Shown in pieces: positions 44,306-54,100 of a DNA stretch of 64,000 nt. A program made the position numbers and the translations under genes. This DNA comes from Chrysaora quinquecirrha (lineage: Eukaryota; Cnidaria; Scyphozoa; Semaeostomeae; Pelagiidae): contig JACTAT010000006.1 of the NCBI GenBank assembly GCA_014526335.1, positions 5,466,548 to 5,530,547 on the forward strand, given 5' to 3'. Each line of letters opens with the position of its first letter. The stretch's first letter is position 1. Under the pieces are notes generated by a model. The model was not told the DNA's origin, searched no databases, and was given only the letters and a program-made list of their open reading frames with translations.

Positions 44306-44830
44306 TAGCGGGTTCTGTTAATGCACCAATCGTGCACTTTGCCAAACATTTTTGAAACTTGGCATGGCAATAGATGTGTATCTTGGTAGCCAAAAATCGA
44401 TGAGACCCAAATTCAGGGGGTGCGCTGGACCAAGTTACAGACCTGCATGTGATGACGTCATCACTCCTGTCCTGATACGAAATGATATTGAACAAACTTA
44501 AATATTTCTGCACCAATTGATAGCAAACGTCATTGGAAATAGCTTATAAGAAAATTGCAGTTCAAACTTACATGTTTTTAGTTATTCAGTCTAATAGCTT
44601 GAGGATTCCGGGGGCAATGTTCTTAATGCAGTACAAGAATCAATCGAACATTTCAAAAAATATAGAAAAAGCAATTTAAAATTTCAGCAAAAGGTATTGT
44701 TTTCAAGCATTGTGTGTCGATGTTTCTCAGATGCTACATACCAAATGTATTTTTCACAAGGGAAGGGGTCTTGGGTGATACTGATTCACGTGACTTATTA
44801 TAAAAAAGCTTTTATGTATTTATGTAATTT
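44306..44830 (+). repeat. left inverted arm of element B
   Basis: Pairs with 46500-47011 through blocks such as CCAATCGTGCACTTTGCC, ACCAAGTTACAGACCTGC, a 16-base palindrome GTGATGACGTCATCAC (44453-44468) and a TTCACAAGGGAA block near 44754. Indels keep it from being a perfect copy. Confidence 0.8.
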
Positions 44831-45049
44831 CTTGCTTACGTTATTGCTTAATTCATTTCAGCAGAAAGTATCATTTTCAAGCATCGTTTAAGAATATTTC
44901 TCAGTTATTAGAGACCAAATAATTCATACCTTTCCTAAATGAAAAGAAGTCGCTATATTAACTTGGTCAGATTCCAAAGAAGTCACTTGCAGCAATGGCC
45001 TTGAAAATAATACTAACATTTAAAATAATCAGGCCTTAGCAGATTTAGG

Positions 45050-46060
45050 AATAGCTCAATAGTCCCATTGTCGCTGCAAGGTCTTTCAAAGCCAAGATTG
45101 GCAACAGGTCCGCGTAGATTTATGACATTTTAATAGTCTCGTTGTTGCTGCACGGGACGCCTAAGCCAAGCATGGCATCAGGCCTTATCAGATTCTAGAA
45201 TACCTCCATATGTTCTTATCACTGTACCGTACAGCAAAGCCAGATGTATAAGCACCTTGAGCTTCCTGTTCTTGCTAAGCCATACTCCAAAACCAAGCAC
45301 GGCATCAGGTCAGAGCAGATCTAGGAACGCTAAGCACACTTATACCTCCGCTCAGACCCAATTTGTTTTTATTCTTCACCGTGATTGCTTCGCTCCTGTC
45401 AAGGCTGAGCAAATGCATGATTACTAAAGGCATTGGTCCCAGCAGGCTAACAAGTAAGGGACACTCTCCACTCCTTTGGGTAAGGACTGCATGGTTAAGT
45501 GCTGCATCGGACTGCATGGCCAAGCATGGCCGCTGCCACGCAAGCGATCATTCCCTGTGGCTGCGTGGAATTGCATGGCCAAGCATGACCGTTGCTACGC
45601 AATTGCTTAATCTTGTGGTCCCTTAACGGGACTGCATGACCAAGCTGGGCCGCCGGTACGCAAGCATTAATTCCCTTGTCGCTGCACGGGACTGCATGGC
45701 CATGCATGGCCGCTAGTACGCAATCGCTCAATCCCGTTGTTGCTGCACGGGACTGCATGGCCATGCATGGCCGCTAGTACGCAATCGCTCAATCCCCTTG
45801 TTGCTACACAGGACTGCATGGCCAAGCATGGCCGCTGGTACTCACTTGTTTAATCCCGTTGTTGCTACACAGGACTTCATGGCCAAGCATGCCCGCTTGT
45901 CCTCAATAGCTCAATCCCGTTCTTGCTGCACAGGACTTCATCGCCAAACATGGCAGCTGGTACTCAATCGTTCAATCCCGTTTTGCTACATGGGACTTCA
46001 TGGCCAAACATGTTCGCTAGTACGCAATTGTCTAATTCTCTTGTCGCTACACGGGATCTC
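45050..46060. repeat. minisatellite, period about 61 bp, inside element B
   Basis: Units share CGGGACTGCATGGCCAAGCA, GCCGCTGGTACGCAA and CAATCCCGTTGTTGCTGCAC. The start GGGACTG recurs at 45688, 45749 and 45811, a 61-62 base spacing. The units are regular from about 45490 to 46060 (about nine) and degenerate toward 45050. The 60-120-codon frames in this stretch (for example 45798-46160) are tandem-repeat artefacts. Confidence 0.85.
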
Positions 46061-46499
46061 TGCTTCTTCTTGTTTTCTTTTGCGGGTTATCATTCTTCTC
46101 TTTCTTTTCCCTGTTATCACCTATGAATTCCTTGGTGAGGTCTGCTCCCATCAGTCTTGATTCAGAGTTAGGTCTGGGGTTAGGTGTGATTGGCTGGAAC
46201 GCCCCGCGTCCTGTGGCCTGAAACCGGGTTTTCCATTGGCCAATCACCTGACAGTGAAAGGTTTATTCAGGCAGGCAAACAGGGCAATGCACAAAATACC
46301 CTATTTTCCTGCCACCTTTCCCCGTTGGTCTAAGAAATTAAATGGTGGTTAGACATTGTTTATCCAAAGTTAATTACTATGACAACACGAGTCCATCAGC
46401 GTGCTCATGCGCGAGGCATTCGAGCGTTTCTTTCGCTGTCTTTTCGCTGTCTAGGTTGTGACAGCGAAGAGTTCAAGGATTCAAGAAAGTGTCCTAAAT

Positions 46500-47011
46500 C
46501 CTTTCAAATAAGTCACATGAAATAGTATCACCCAAGATCCGTTCCCTTGTGAAAAATACATTTTTCATGTAACAACTGAGAGACATCGACACACGATGCT
46601 TGAAAACCATACTTTTTGCGGAAATAAATTTTAAATCGCTTATCTTTTTGAAATGTTCTACTGATATCTGTACAGTATTGAAATCATTACCCCAGGAATC
46701 CTCTCGCTATTGGACTCAATAACTAAAAAACCATGTATTTTTGAACTGCACTTTTCTTATAAAAGTTGTTTTCAATGACATTTGCTATCTATTGGCACAA
46801 AATATGTAAGTTTGGCCCATATCATTTTGTAGTAGCATGGGAGTGATGACGTCATCACATGCAGGTCTGTAACTTGGTCCAACGCACCCCTTGAATTTGG
46901 GTCTCATCGATTTTCGGCTACCAAGATACACATATATTGCCATGCCAAGTTTCAAAAATGTTTGGCAAAGTGCACGATTGGCCCATTTTCTGAAAGTAGC
47001 TGATCCCACTA
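46500..47011 (-). repeat. right inverted arm of element B
   Basis: Inverted partner of 44306-44830; holds the second GTGATGACGTCATCAC palindrome at 46843-46858. Confidence 0.8.
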
Positions 47012-47224
47012 TCAGCCGTCGAAGTTAAAGAAGATTATATTTCGAAGTAGAAGCAAGACGTGGGTTCATTCTTAAAGATAAAGTGTTTCAGTTGTGTCAA
47101 GATCAGACGTTTCTCTGAGTTCAATTCTGCCGACAAGTTGAAAGAGGTCGTAAGTTTGTTTCAGCCTGATTTTCAGTATAAATATTAAAGAAACAGTTAA
47201 ACCCAAGAAAATTGTGGTTTAACA
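47012..47224 (+). repeat. 5' LTR of Gypsy, right piece (R/U5 end)
   Basis: Matches 59816-60028 of the 3' LTR closely (ATCAGCCGTCGAAG ... GTGGTTTAACA). Contains TATAAATATTAAAG, a possible TATA-like signal. It ends at 47224; the primer-binding region should follow at TCTGGTGACC. Confidence 0.8.
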
Positions 47225-47417
47225 TCTGGTGACCGCACAACGTGATATGACCAGTTGAAAAGTGAACTTTATTTGTAAAAATAACGTTGTCGAATTTCCC
47301 TGAATTCCTATTGCTGAAGACTGTTGAACTATCAATTGCGATTATAAACATTCTATCTAGATTTCGCAAGTGTATTCACTATTTAATGGACTTTTTCAAA
47401 GCAATATTTAAACTAGA

Positions 47418-47614
47418 ATATAGCGTGAGGTACTATCGAATAACTAACATAGAACAAAATTTTATTAAAAGGATTCAGTACCAAGAGAAAAGACGAATTT
47501 TAACGACGTTTCGGGCATTACCCTTTAACTTGATAAAGGGTAATGCCCGAAATGCATTAAAATTCGTCTTTTCTCCTGGTACTGAATCCTTTTAATAAAA
47601 TTTTGTTCTATGTT
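47418..47614. mobile_element. 197-bp hairpin insertion with 15-bp target duplication
   Basis: The 15-base target AATATTTAAACTAGA is present at 47403-47417 and 47615-47629. Inside, arms 47446-47527 and 47534-47614 are about 80-bp inverted copies with a six-base loop. The right arm reads GATAAAGGGTAATGCCCGAAA, a hammerhead stem-II/GAAA-like core of the sort seen at PLE tails, and the left arm is its inverse. The 28-base left end (47418-47445) is single-copy. A long duplication points to target-primed insertion, so this is probably a PLE terminal structure or a SINE-like relative. Confidence 0.75.
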
Positions 47615-47883
47615 AATATTTAAACTAGACTTGTGTTTAACATATCAAGCTGTTTCAAAGAACAGTTGTTTTTTGATGGTTTTATTGATGGTTTCTATTT
47701 GGATTTAGTGGAGTTTTTGGACACTGAACACATTTTGAAGAACTCAACTTTCGTTCTATAAAAAAAAAGACAAAAAAACATCTTTTTAAAAATTATTGAC
47801 ATTCGTTATTGAAAATTAATTAGTTAGTAGTATTTTAGTGTATGTAGTTAAATTCGTTAAAATCCTAATTTTCGTGATCATTT

Positions 47884-48475
47884 TTGGCACATTTAGGCAT
47901 AAGTTTCGCTGATCGCGTGACATTGTGTGACAATATCGGACAACAGCACGCAACTGGCATGCAGGCTGCAATTCAGGGAACCTCCCACTTTGAAATTTTC
48001 AAATTAAGTACTTTTTATGGTTTTCAGCATGAAGGCGTTAGCGAGTGGACTGAAAAATTTGATCAAATCGCAAAGTTCTATAACTGGCCTAATTCTCCCA
48101 GAATTAATGCCATTCCACTTGCTCTTGATGGCCCGGCCTGGCTTGGTTTAATACACTTCCAGACGAAACTAAAACTGATCTAACAGCACTTCCAGGTGCT
48201 TTGAAAGCTAGATTTGGGGCAGAAAGTTAAAAGTTTCTCTTTTGCCAAGAATTGTATTCTAGAAAACAGGGTGCAGAGGAACTGCTCGCAGTTTATACAG
48301 AAGATGTCATTCGAAAATGTCAAAGGCTTTATCTTCCTGACAACGATGTCATGAACATTTTCATTAACGGATTGAATGAAAAATTTAAGAACAATGTAAT
48401 TTTGAGACAGCCAAAAAGTTTCGCAGAGGCTGAAAATTATGCCAGGCCCACTGATGCAGTTAAATGAGCACCAGG
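47884..48475 (+). pseudogene. Gypsy gag, N-terminal and central part
   Basis: Frame 47884-48183 (99 codons): FEIFKLSTFYGFQHEGVSEW and KIAKFYNW-like FDQIAKFYNW, PLALDGPAWLG. After a break at about 48183-48230 (AESxKFLFCQELYS) the 48252-48467 frame gives SRKQGAEELLAVYTEDVI, RKCQRLYLPDNDVMNIF and LNEKFKNNV. F-x(2)-F-x-G-x(5)-W, SR-KQG-E-xV-xYxxD and F-xxGL-xxxF-xxxV are retrotransposon gag (capsid) landmarks. Two breaks. Confidence 0.7.
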
Positions 48476-48562
48476 ATCAAGCCCCTTGCCTTCTAACCCA
48501 AAGTTAAACCAGCAAGAAAACGAATTAAAGAGCTAGAGGGACAAGTAAACCTCTTTGTTTCA

Positions 48563-48762
48563 ATGGCAACCGAAAAGAAGCTTGCCCAACCTCTCAATTC
48601 AATTTTTGGGCACAACTACGAAACTCAAATCTCGAAGTTGTATGAAAATTCGTTTGCGGCTACTAATTTCGCTCCACTGATTCAACAGGATGAACTGCAA
48701 AGGTACGTAGTCGCTGCTGTTGATAATCACATTCAGAGAAACAACCAATACCAAAACCGGGT
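48563..48762 (+). pseudogene. Gypsy gag, segment before the insertion
   Basis: Coiled-coil-like and Gln/Asn-rich segment (frame 48563-48762: QQDELQRYVVAAVDNHIQRN) that leads toward the CCHC region. It ends at the SINE-like insertion. Confidence 0.55.
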
Positions 48763-49050
48763 TAATAATAATAATAATAAAAGGCATTTATATTGCGCCA
48801 TATATCCACAGGGCTCAAAGGCGCATTACATAGTTTACATACATACTGTAATAAGGTAATATCATGTAAAGTAATTACAAGGAATGCTAAAAAATTATTG
48901 GCCAAAATAAAACCTAATCAAAAATATTCTTTAAACAAATGTGTTTTCAGTCTACACTTAAAAGTTTCTAAAGAATCCGTTGCTCTCAATGCATATGGTA
49001 GTTTGTTCCAGAGATGAGGAGAGGCACTTATAAAGGCACGATTACCAACC
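48763..49050 (-). mobile_element. SINE-like insertion with AAT microsatellite
   Basis: Begins with about six AAT units at 48763-48780, continues with AGGCATTTATATTGCGCC and GGCTCAAAGGCGCATTACA, and ends near 49050 just before gag resumes (TTTGGACCACC). A microsatellite at one end and the absence of an ORF suggest a SINE or short LINE 3' end inserted on the minus strand. The GCGCC/GGCGC blocks form a small palindrome. Family not identified. Exact target duplication not resolved. Confidence 0.5.
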
Positions 49051-50044
49051 AATTTGGACCACCTCGTCCTTCGGGTGCTCCTCGAGGCGGGAATTTAAGA
49101 GCAAGCGATGGTCAGCCTATATCCTGTGCATGATATATGGTCATGTTGCACGTTATTGTCCAGGGAAAATTTCAACCACCAGCAGGGTTTAACCAGCAAC
49201 ATTACCAGCAACGCCCAAGTTTTCGGCCATCACGTGCGCCTACAGCTGTTGGCAATAACTTACCAGCAGTTTACAACTCCAGCAGTTTAATACCAACAAA
49301 TCCGCCTCCTGGTTTCAGTGCAGCTAATCAGCAAACAGCTCATGATTTAAACGGGACAGGGTCTTCACGTTGGGTGCAATGAAGACCCACGAAAGTACAA
49401 TTTTCAACTCAGCCCCCCAGCAAAACATTTTTGATAGTTGTGGTTTATCTTTGCCTAATGAAAACAACCAAAATGTGGAAAGAGAACAATTTGGTATTTT
49501 TGAGCCTCGTTTTCAAGATGAAACTTCTGAAGAGCCAAAAACGTCTAACTTTTCCTATTTTGCTGAAGTTAATGATGAAAGAACTGGAAAAGAACAATTT
49601 CTTTGCCAATATCGTTTTGAAAGTGAGGCTACTGAACAGATCCGTACTAGCGATAATTTCGTTTCTATTCATTTGCCGGACATAGCTAACAAAAGAGACC
49701 AAACAGAACTAATTATTCCTGAACCTCTTTCTCAAACTGAGGCCATGGAACAGTTAAAACATTCTGATTGTAGCAATGATTCTTATTTACTGGAAATAAA
49801 TGACAAAACATCTCAAGACGAGGGATTTGTTTCTGAGCCTTCTTTTCAAACCGAGGCTGTCCAAAAGTCAACTCGTCCAACAGAAACTGAACCTAAAGTC
49901 CCAGCAATTACAACAACGGTTGGTACTTTCACTGACTTGAGACCGAGTGACTTCATCCCGAGCATTGACTCAACATCTGACCTCTCTGCTGTCGTGGCTC
50001 CATTCAATGCTTTTGCTGACAAGCCTGAGAATGCCTTTCTATAA
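49051..50044 (+). pseudogene. Gypsy gag zinc knuckle and 224-codon region of unknown role
   Basis: From 49051: FGPPRPSGAPRGG, then a frame break and GHVARYCPGKFQPPAGF, the second half of a CCHC knuckle (nucleic acid binding), followed by a QQ/PP-rich tail. The 224-codon frame 49370-50044 is acidic (E/T/S-rich) with no recognised motif; a DTG/DSG protease signature was not found, so protease is lost or too diverged. It precedes RT in order. Confidence 0.55.
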
Positions 50045-50078
50045 AAGTTTCATAGTTGGCCAAGCACTAACGTAACCT

Positions 50079-50585
50079 TTGATGAACAATCGGCTCTTGA
50101 TTCTCTGCTTGTCACATACCAAGACGCATTTGCGTCATCACCTCTTGATCTGGGACACACGAATGTTATACAGCACAGTATCGATACTGGCGATCCCAGG
50201 CCTATTAAGCAAGCTCCCTACAGAGTATCGCAAAGTCAGCGCTCTGAAATTGATAAACACATTTCGAACATGATAGATCAGGACATAATTAGGGTTTCCT
50301 CTACCACGCTATTCGTTACCAGGCATTGATGATGCTCTTGATGCTCTGTCTGGCTCTAAGTACTTCACCACACTTGACCTAAAGTCAGGCTATCACCAGG
50401 TTGCAATGCACCCATATTCTATTGACAAAACGGCCTTTATCTCTCACGCTGGTCTCTACGAGTACAATGTAATGAGTTTTGGCTTAACAAACGCTCCTTC
50501 TACGTTCCAAAGTTTGATGTCTACAGTTGTTCATGGCCTAGAGTGGAAAGTCTGTTTGATTATATCAATGATATTATCGTCTTTT
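50079..50585 (+). pseudogene. Gypsy reverse transcriptase, N-terminal half
   Basis: Frames in series give HSIDTGDPRPIKQAPYRVS, then DALDALSGSKYFTTLDLKSG, YHQVAMHP, KTAFISHAGLYEYNVMSFGL and TNAPSTFQSLMSTVVHGL, followed by a one-base break and YINDIIVF, where the YxDD active site has Asn for its first Asp. LDLKSGYHQ (motif A) and FGLTNAPSTFQ (motif B) are classic Gypsy. Sequence runs into the BEL insertion at 50586 within this last motif. Confidence 0.8.
50581..50585 (+). repeat. target-site duplication, BEL/Pao (left)
   Basis: CTTTT; same at 57129-57133. Five bases fits BEL/Pao integrase. Confidence 0.85.
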
Positions 50586-51057
50586 TGTGCGGATTTCCAA
50601 CGATTTCTCGTAGGGATTTAATTTTTCTTTTAGGCGATTGTATGTTTAAGCTTTAATATTCGTAACGACATTCTTTGCATAGATTTAAATTTAGGTTGGG
50701 CATTCGGCTCATGATTGTGAGTCAGAATTTGCGTATATGCTCAGTACCACAGACATTTTATGTTTATCGATTTAAATATTATTTCCTCTTTTGTATAATA
50801 AAAATATGTAGCTTGACTCATATTAAAGTATGTGAAATCTAGGATTGTGATTGGCTGAAACTTTATCAGTGTGTAGTAGAAATAATTGTATGTAAGTTTC
50901 TGAAGTTCAGATCTGTAGATGTACGATGCTGTTCGGATGTTAGATATTTTCGATTATTATGATGATTGCTACAGAAATTTAGATTGTTTCTCTTGTGTCT
51001 GAAATTCTACGGCAAAAATATCCTGAACTAGTGATAGATTGACTTTAAGTCTTTACA
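50586..51057 (+). repeat. 5' LTR of BEL/Pao
   Basis: TGTGCGG ... TTTACA, 472 bp. It has TATTTCCTCTTTTGTATAATAAAA near 50780-50803 with a possible polyadenylation signal (AATAAA overlap) and TATA-like sequence, but no proven promoter. Confidence 0.9.
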
Positions 51058-51104
51058 TGGTCCACCGATCAAACCGGATATTTGCGCTGTAGTTTTTACT
51101 GAAG

Positions 51105-54100
51105 ATGGATGAATTAAAAAGAAAGAGAAACATAAGAGGAGGACATCGGGCTCACGCGACGAATTTAATTGGACACATTGATGGAAGTATCGAGGACTTC
51201 GCGAAGCTCAGACAAGTGGAAATAGCCTTACGAGAGAAACTGGTTATTCTACGAAGATTAGATAATGAAATATTGGATCTTATTAGCGAAACGGATGAAG
51301 ATGGAACTGGTTGTACACAAGAAATTACGGAATGTGGAATGATGAAAGAGAGGATCAATTTGGCTTTGGAGAAAATAGAGAAGGCTTTACGCAATGAAGA
51401 ACAGAATCAAGAACAGAATCAAGAAGAGATTGAGGATAGGCCGGCAATTTCAAGACAGAATTCAAGGGAGTCAGTGGTATCAACGATTAGTGAAATAAGT
51501 GGGATTTCTTCAAACTCAACTACAACTCGTCGAGTGAGAGCAAAGTTGCCGAAATTGGAGTTAAAGAAGTTTACTGGCCGCCCTCAAGACTGGCAGGAAT
51601 TCTGGGACTCTTATAAAAGTGCAATAAATGAGAATGAAGAGCTTTCAGAAGTCGACAAGTTCACTTACTTAAAGTACTACTTGGAAGAACCGGCGAAAAA
51701 AGTGATTGCTGGATTGGCCCTGACAGAGAAGAACTACCAAGTTGCGCTGAACCTCTTGGAGCAAAGATTTGCGAAACCAACAACAATCAAAAGGGCACAC
51801 ATAAATGAGTTGCTAAACATTCAGCCTGTTTTCAATGAGAAGAACTTCACAAGAATGAGAGAGCTCTACGATAACATAGAAACTCATTTTCGAGGTTTAG
51901 ACGCGATGAACGTAGAGGAGTCATTTTATGCTGGCATTGTTGTACCTGTTCTCATGGATAAAATCCCTGATCCAGTGAGATTGAATATGATCAGAGGAAC
52001 GAAGAACCATCAGGAATGGACAATGTCAAAGATGCTGAGTGCTTTGAGAGAAGAATTGGAGATAAGGGAACAGCATGTTTCAATTTTCAAGAAGGAGAAC
52101 GCGGGAAATTTCAGAGAACAACGTCCGGAAATGAAGTCGAGGCAAATGGGCAACGCCCCGATGACTGCAAGTGCTTTGTTGATGACTGGGAAAGATGGCG
52201 GCAAGAAAGTGAAGAAGTGTGTCTTTTGCAATGGCGAACATGAACCATCGGCCTGTGAAGAAGTGAAGAACAAAGAGGAGCGTAAGAAGTTGATTAATAA
52301 ATTTGGACGCTGCTTTATTTGCTTAAATAAAGGCCATAGAGCCTTTCAATGTCGCTCTAAATTTGTTTGCAAGATTTGTAAACAGAAGCATCACGTTTCT
52401 ATTTGTAATCAGGCTAGCCAGGAATCGCCTTCAATTAATGCTAACACTAACAGTAGCTTATCTAGGCCTAATCCGACTGCACCCCCAAGTACTGCTGTCA
52501 ATTCCACCAACACTAATGCGTGCGTAGGTAATGTAGAGGCCGCAGGTAGAGTTGTATTGCAGACTGCTTTAGCAATTGTTAAGGGCACAGCAGCTAACGT
52601 TAAGGCACGCGTCATGTTCGACTCAGGTAGTCATAGGACGTTTATTAAGCGGAGTTTGGTTGAGCGCCTAGGACTAGAACCAGTTAGGAAAGAGCAGCTA
52701 GGCATTAGGACCTTTGGGGCCCCGAACGTTGAAGAGAAGGTGAGGGATGTAGTTGAGGTTGAGATGGAGCCTGTGAGAGGAGGTCAGAGAGTTAAAATTT
52801 ATGCCTATGTTGTTGATAAAATTTCTGAATTTAGTAATGAACATGTGGAAGTTATCAAACATGATTACAAGCACCTTGCTAACATATGGTTCTCAGATGT
52901 TTGCAGGTTTAAAGAAACATTGGAAGTGGATATTCTTGTTGGAGTTGACTGGCTATGGACATTACAAGAGGATAATACAATACGAGGGGAGCCAGGCGAG
53001 CCAGTTGCTGTGCAGAAAAAGCTTGGATGGGTTCTTTCTGGAGCACTGAAGGGTAAGACTGAAATTTCTAATGTTTCTTGCGTGAATTTGTTAATTGAAA
53101 GCCCCAATTCCCAGAAGAAAGACGCCCTTGATAAGAATCAACTAGAAACTGACATTCATAAGCTTTGGGATTTAGAAACCTTAGGCATTAGAAAAGGGGA
53201 CAAGGTACATGAAGAATTACTGGATTCTACTGAATTCACAGGAAAGAGATACTCTGTTAAGCTCCCTTGGAAAGTAGGACACAAGCCTCTCCCAACAAAC
53301 TATGCTGTTAGTTTAGGTAGGATGAAAGGGCAATTAAGAAGGCTGAAGGAGACCCCGGAAATACTAGTTAATTACGATAACATCATTAAGGATCAACTTA
53401 AGGAAAACATAATTGAAGAAGTAGTTGACCTTGAGAAAGCTGGAAAGTTTACTTATCTTCCTCATCAGGCGGTCATAAGAAAGGATGCGGAGACCACAAA
53501 ATTAAGGGTGGTATATGATGCTTCAGCAAAGGAAAGAAAGTCAGGAACTTCACTGAATGACTGTTTGCATATTGGGCCCCCTTTAAACCCCTTTCTGTTC
53601 GACATTATGGTGAGGTTTAGAGAGCATAAGATAGGAATTACACCTGATATCGAGAAAGCATTCCTAAATATAGAAGTAAGTAAGCAGGATAGGGATTGCT
53701 TGAGGTTCCTATGGGTGGATGATGTTCATGCGGATAATCCCTCCATCAAAGTTTATCGTTTCAATCGTGTCGTATTTGGGGTGAATAGCTCTCCATTCCT
53801 TTTGAATGGAGTCCTTCGTTATCATTTAAGCAAGTATGAAGAGATTGACCCTGCATTTTGTCAGCAGCTGTCTAACAGCTTTTATGTGGACGACCTTGTG
53901 CTTGGATGTGCTAATGTGGAGGAAGGAAAGGAGCTATTTGAGAAGAGTAAAACTAGAATGAAGGATGGAGGATTTAAATCGAGAAAATGGAAGACAAACG
54001 ATCGACTACTTGCAAATGAATTCAAGGAAAATGAGAATGCTATGAAAAAGGGACCTTGCGAGTTGAATGACGATACTTATGCAAAAGATATGCTGGGCAG

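Larger units (their letters stand above)
44306..47011. mobile_element. 2.7-kb element with about 500-bp inverted repeats and internal minisatellite (element B)
   Basis: Starts TAGCGGGTTC and ends GATCCCACTA (TAGTGGG on the other strand). TCA flanks it at 44303-44305 and 47012-47014. Comparison with the undisturbed 3' LTR, which reads GATCAGCCG, proves that TCA is duplicated and that both borders are exact. The arms (44306 to about 44830; about 46500 to 47011) are inverted copies. Between them is a minisatellite of about 61-bp units. No transposase gene. Long TIRs plus internal tandem repeats recall Foldback-type elements; 3-bp duplication and TAGTG/CACTA ends recall CMC (CACTA) elements with reversed ends. 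Superfamily undecided. Confidence 0.85.

Noticed and set aside
44220..44516. 98-codon minus ORF
   Set aside because: It crosses from LINE sequence through a Gypsy LTR remnant into the left arm of element B, so it is a chance fusion over insertion borders.
45050..46060. CRISPR-like array
   Set aside because: Units are adjacent without spacers, the period is 61 bp and the genome is eukaryotic; it is a minisatellite.
45798..46160. 120-codon plus ORF and overlapping frames in both strands
   Set aside because: They are translations of the 61-bp minisatellite (period not divisible by three, so frames cycle) and run into unique sequence by chance.
48763..49050. tRNA-derived SINE head
   Set aside because: No A/B box pair or cloverleaf could be supported; kept only as SINE-like.
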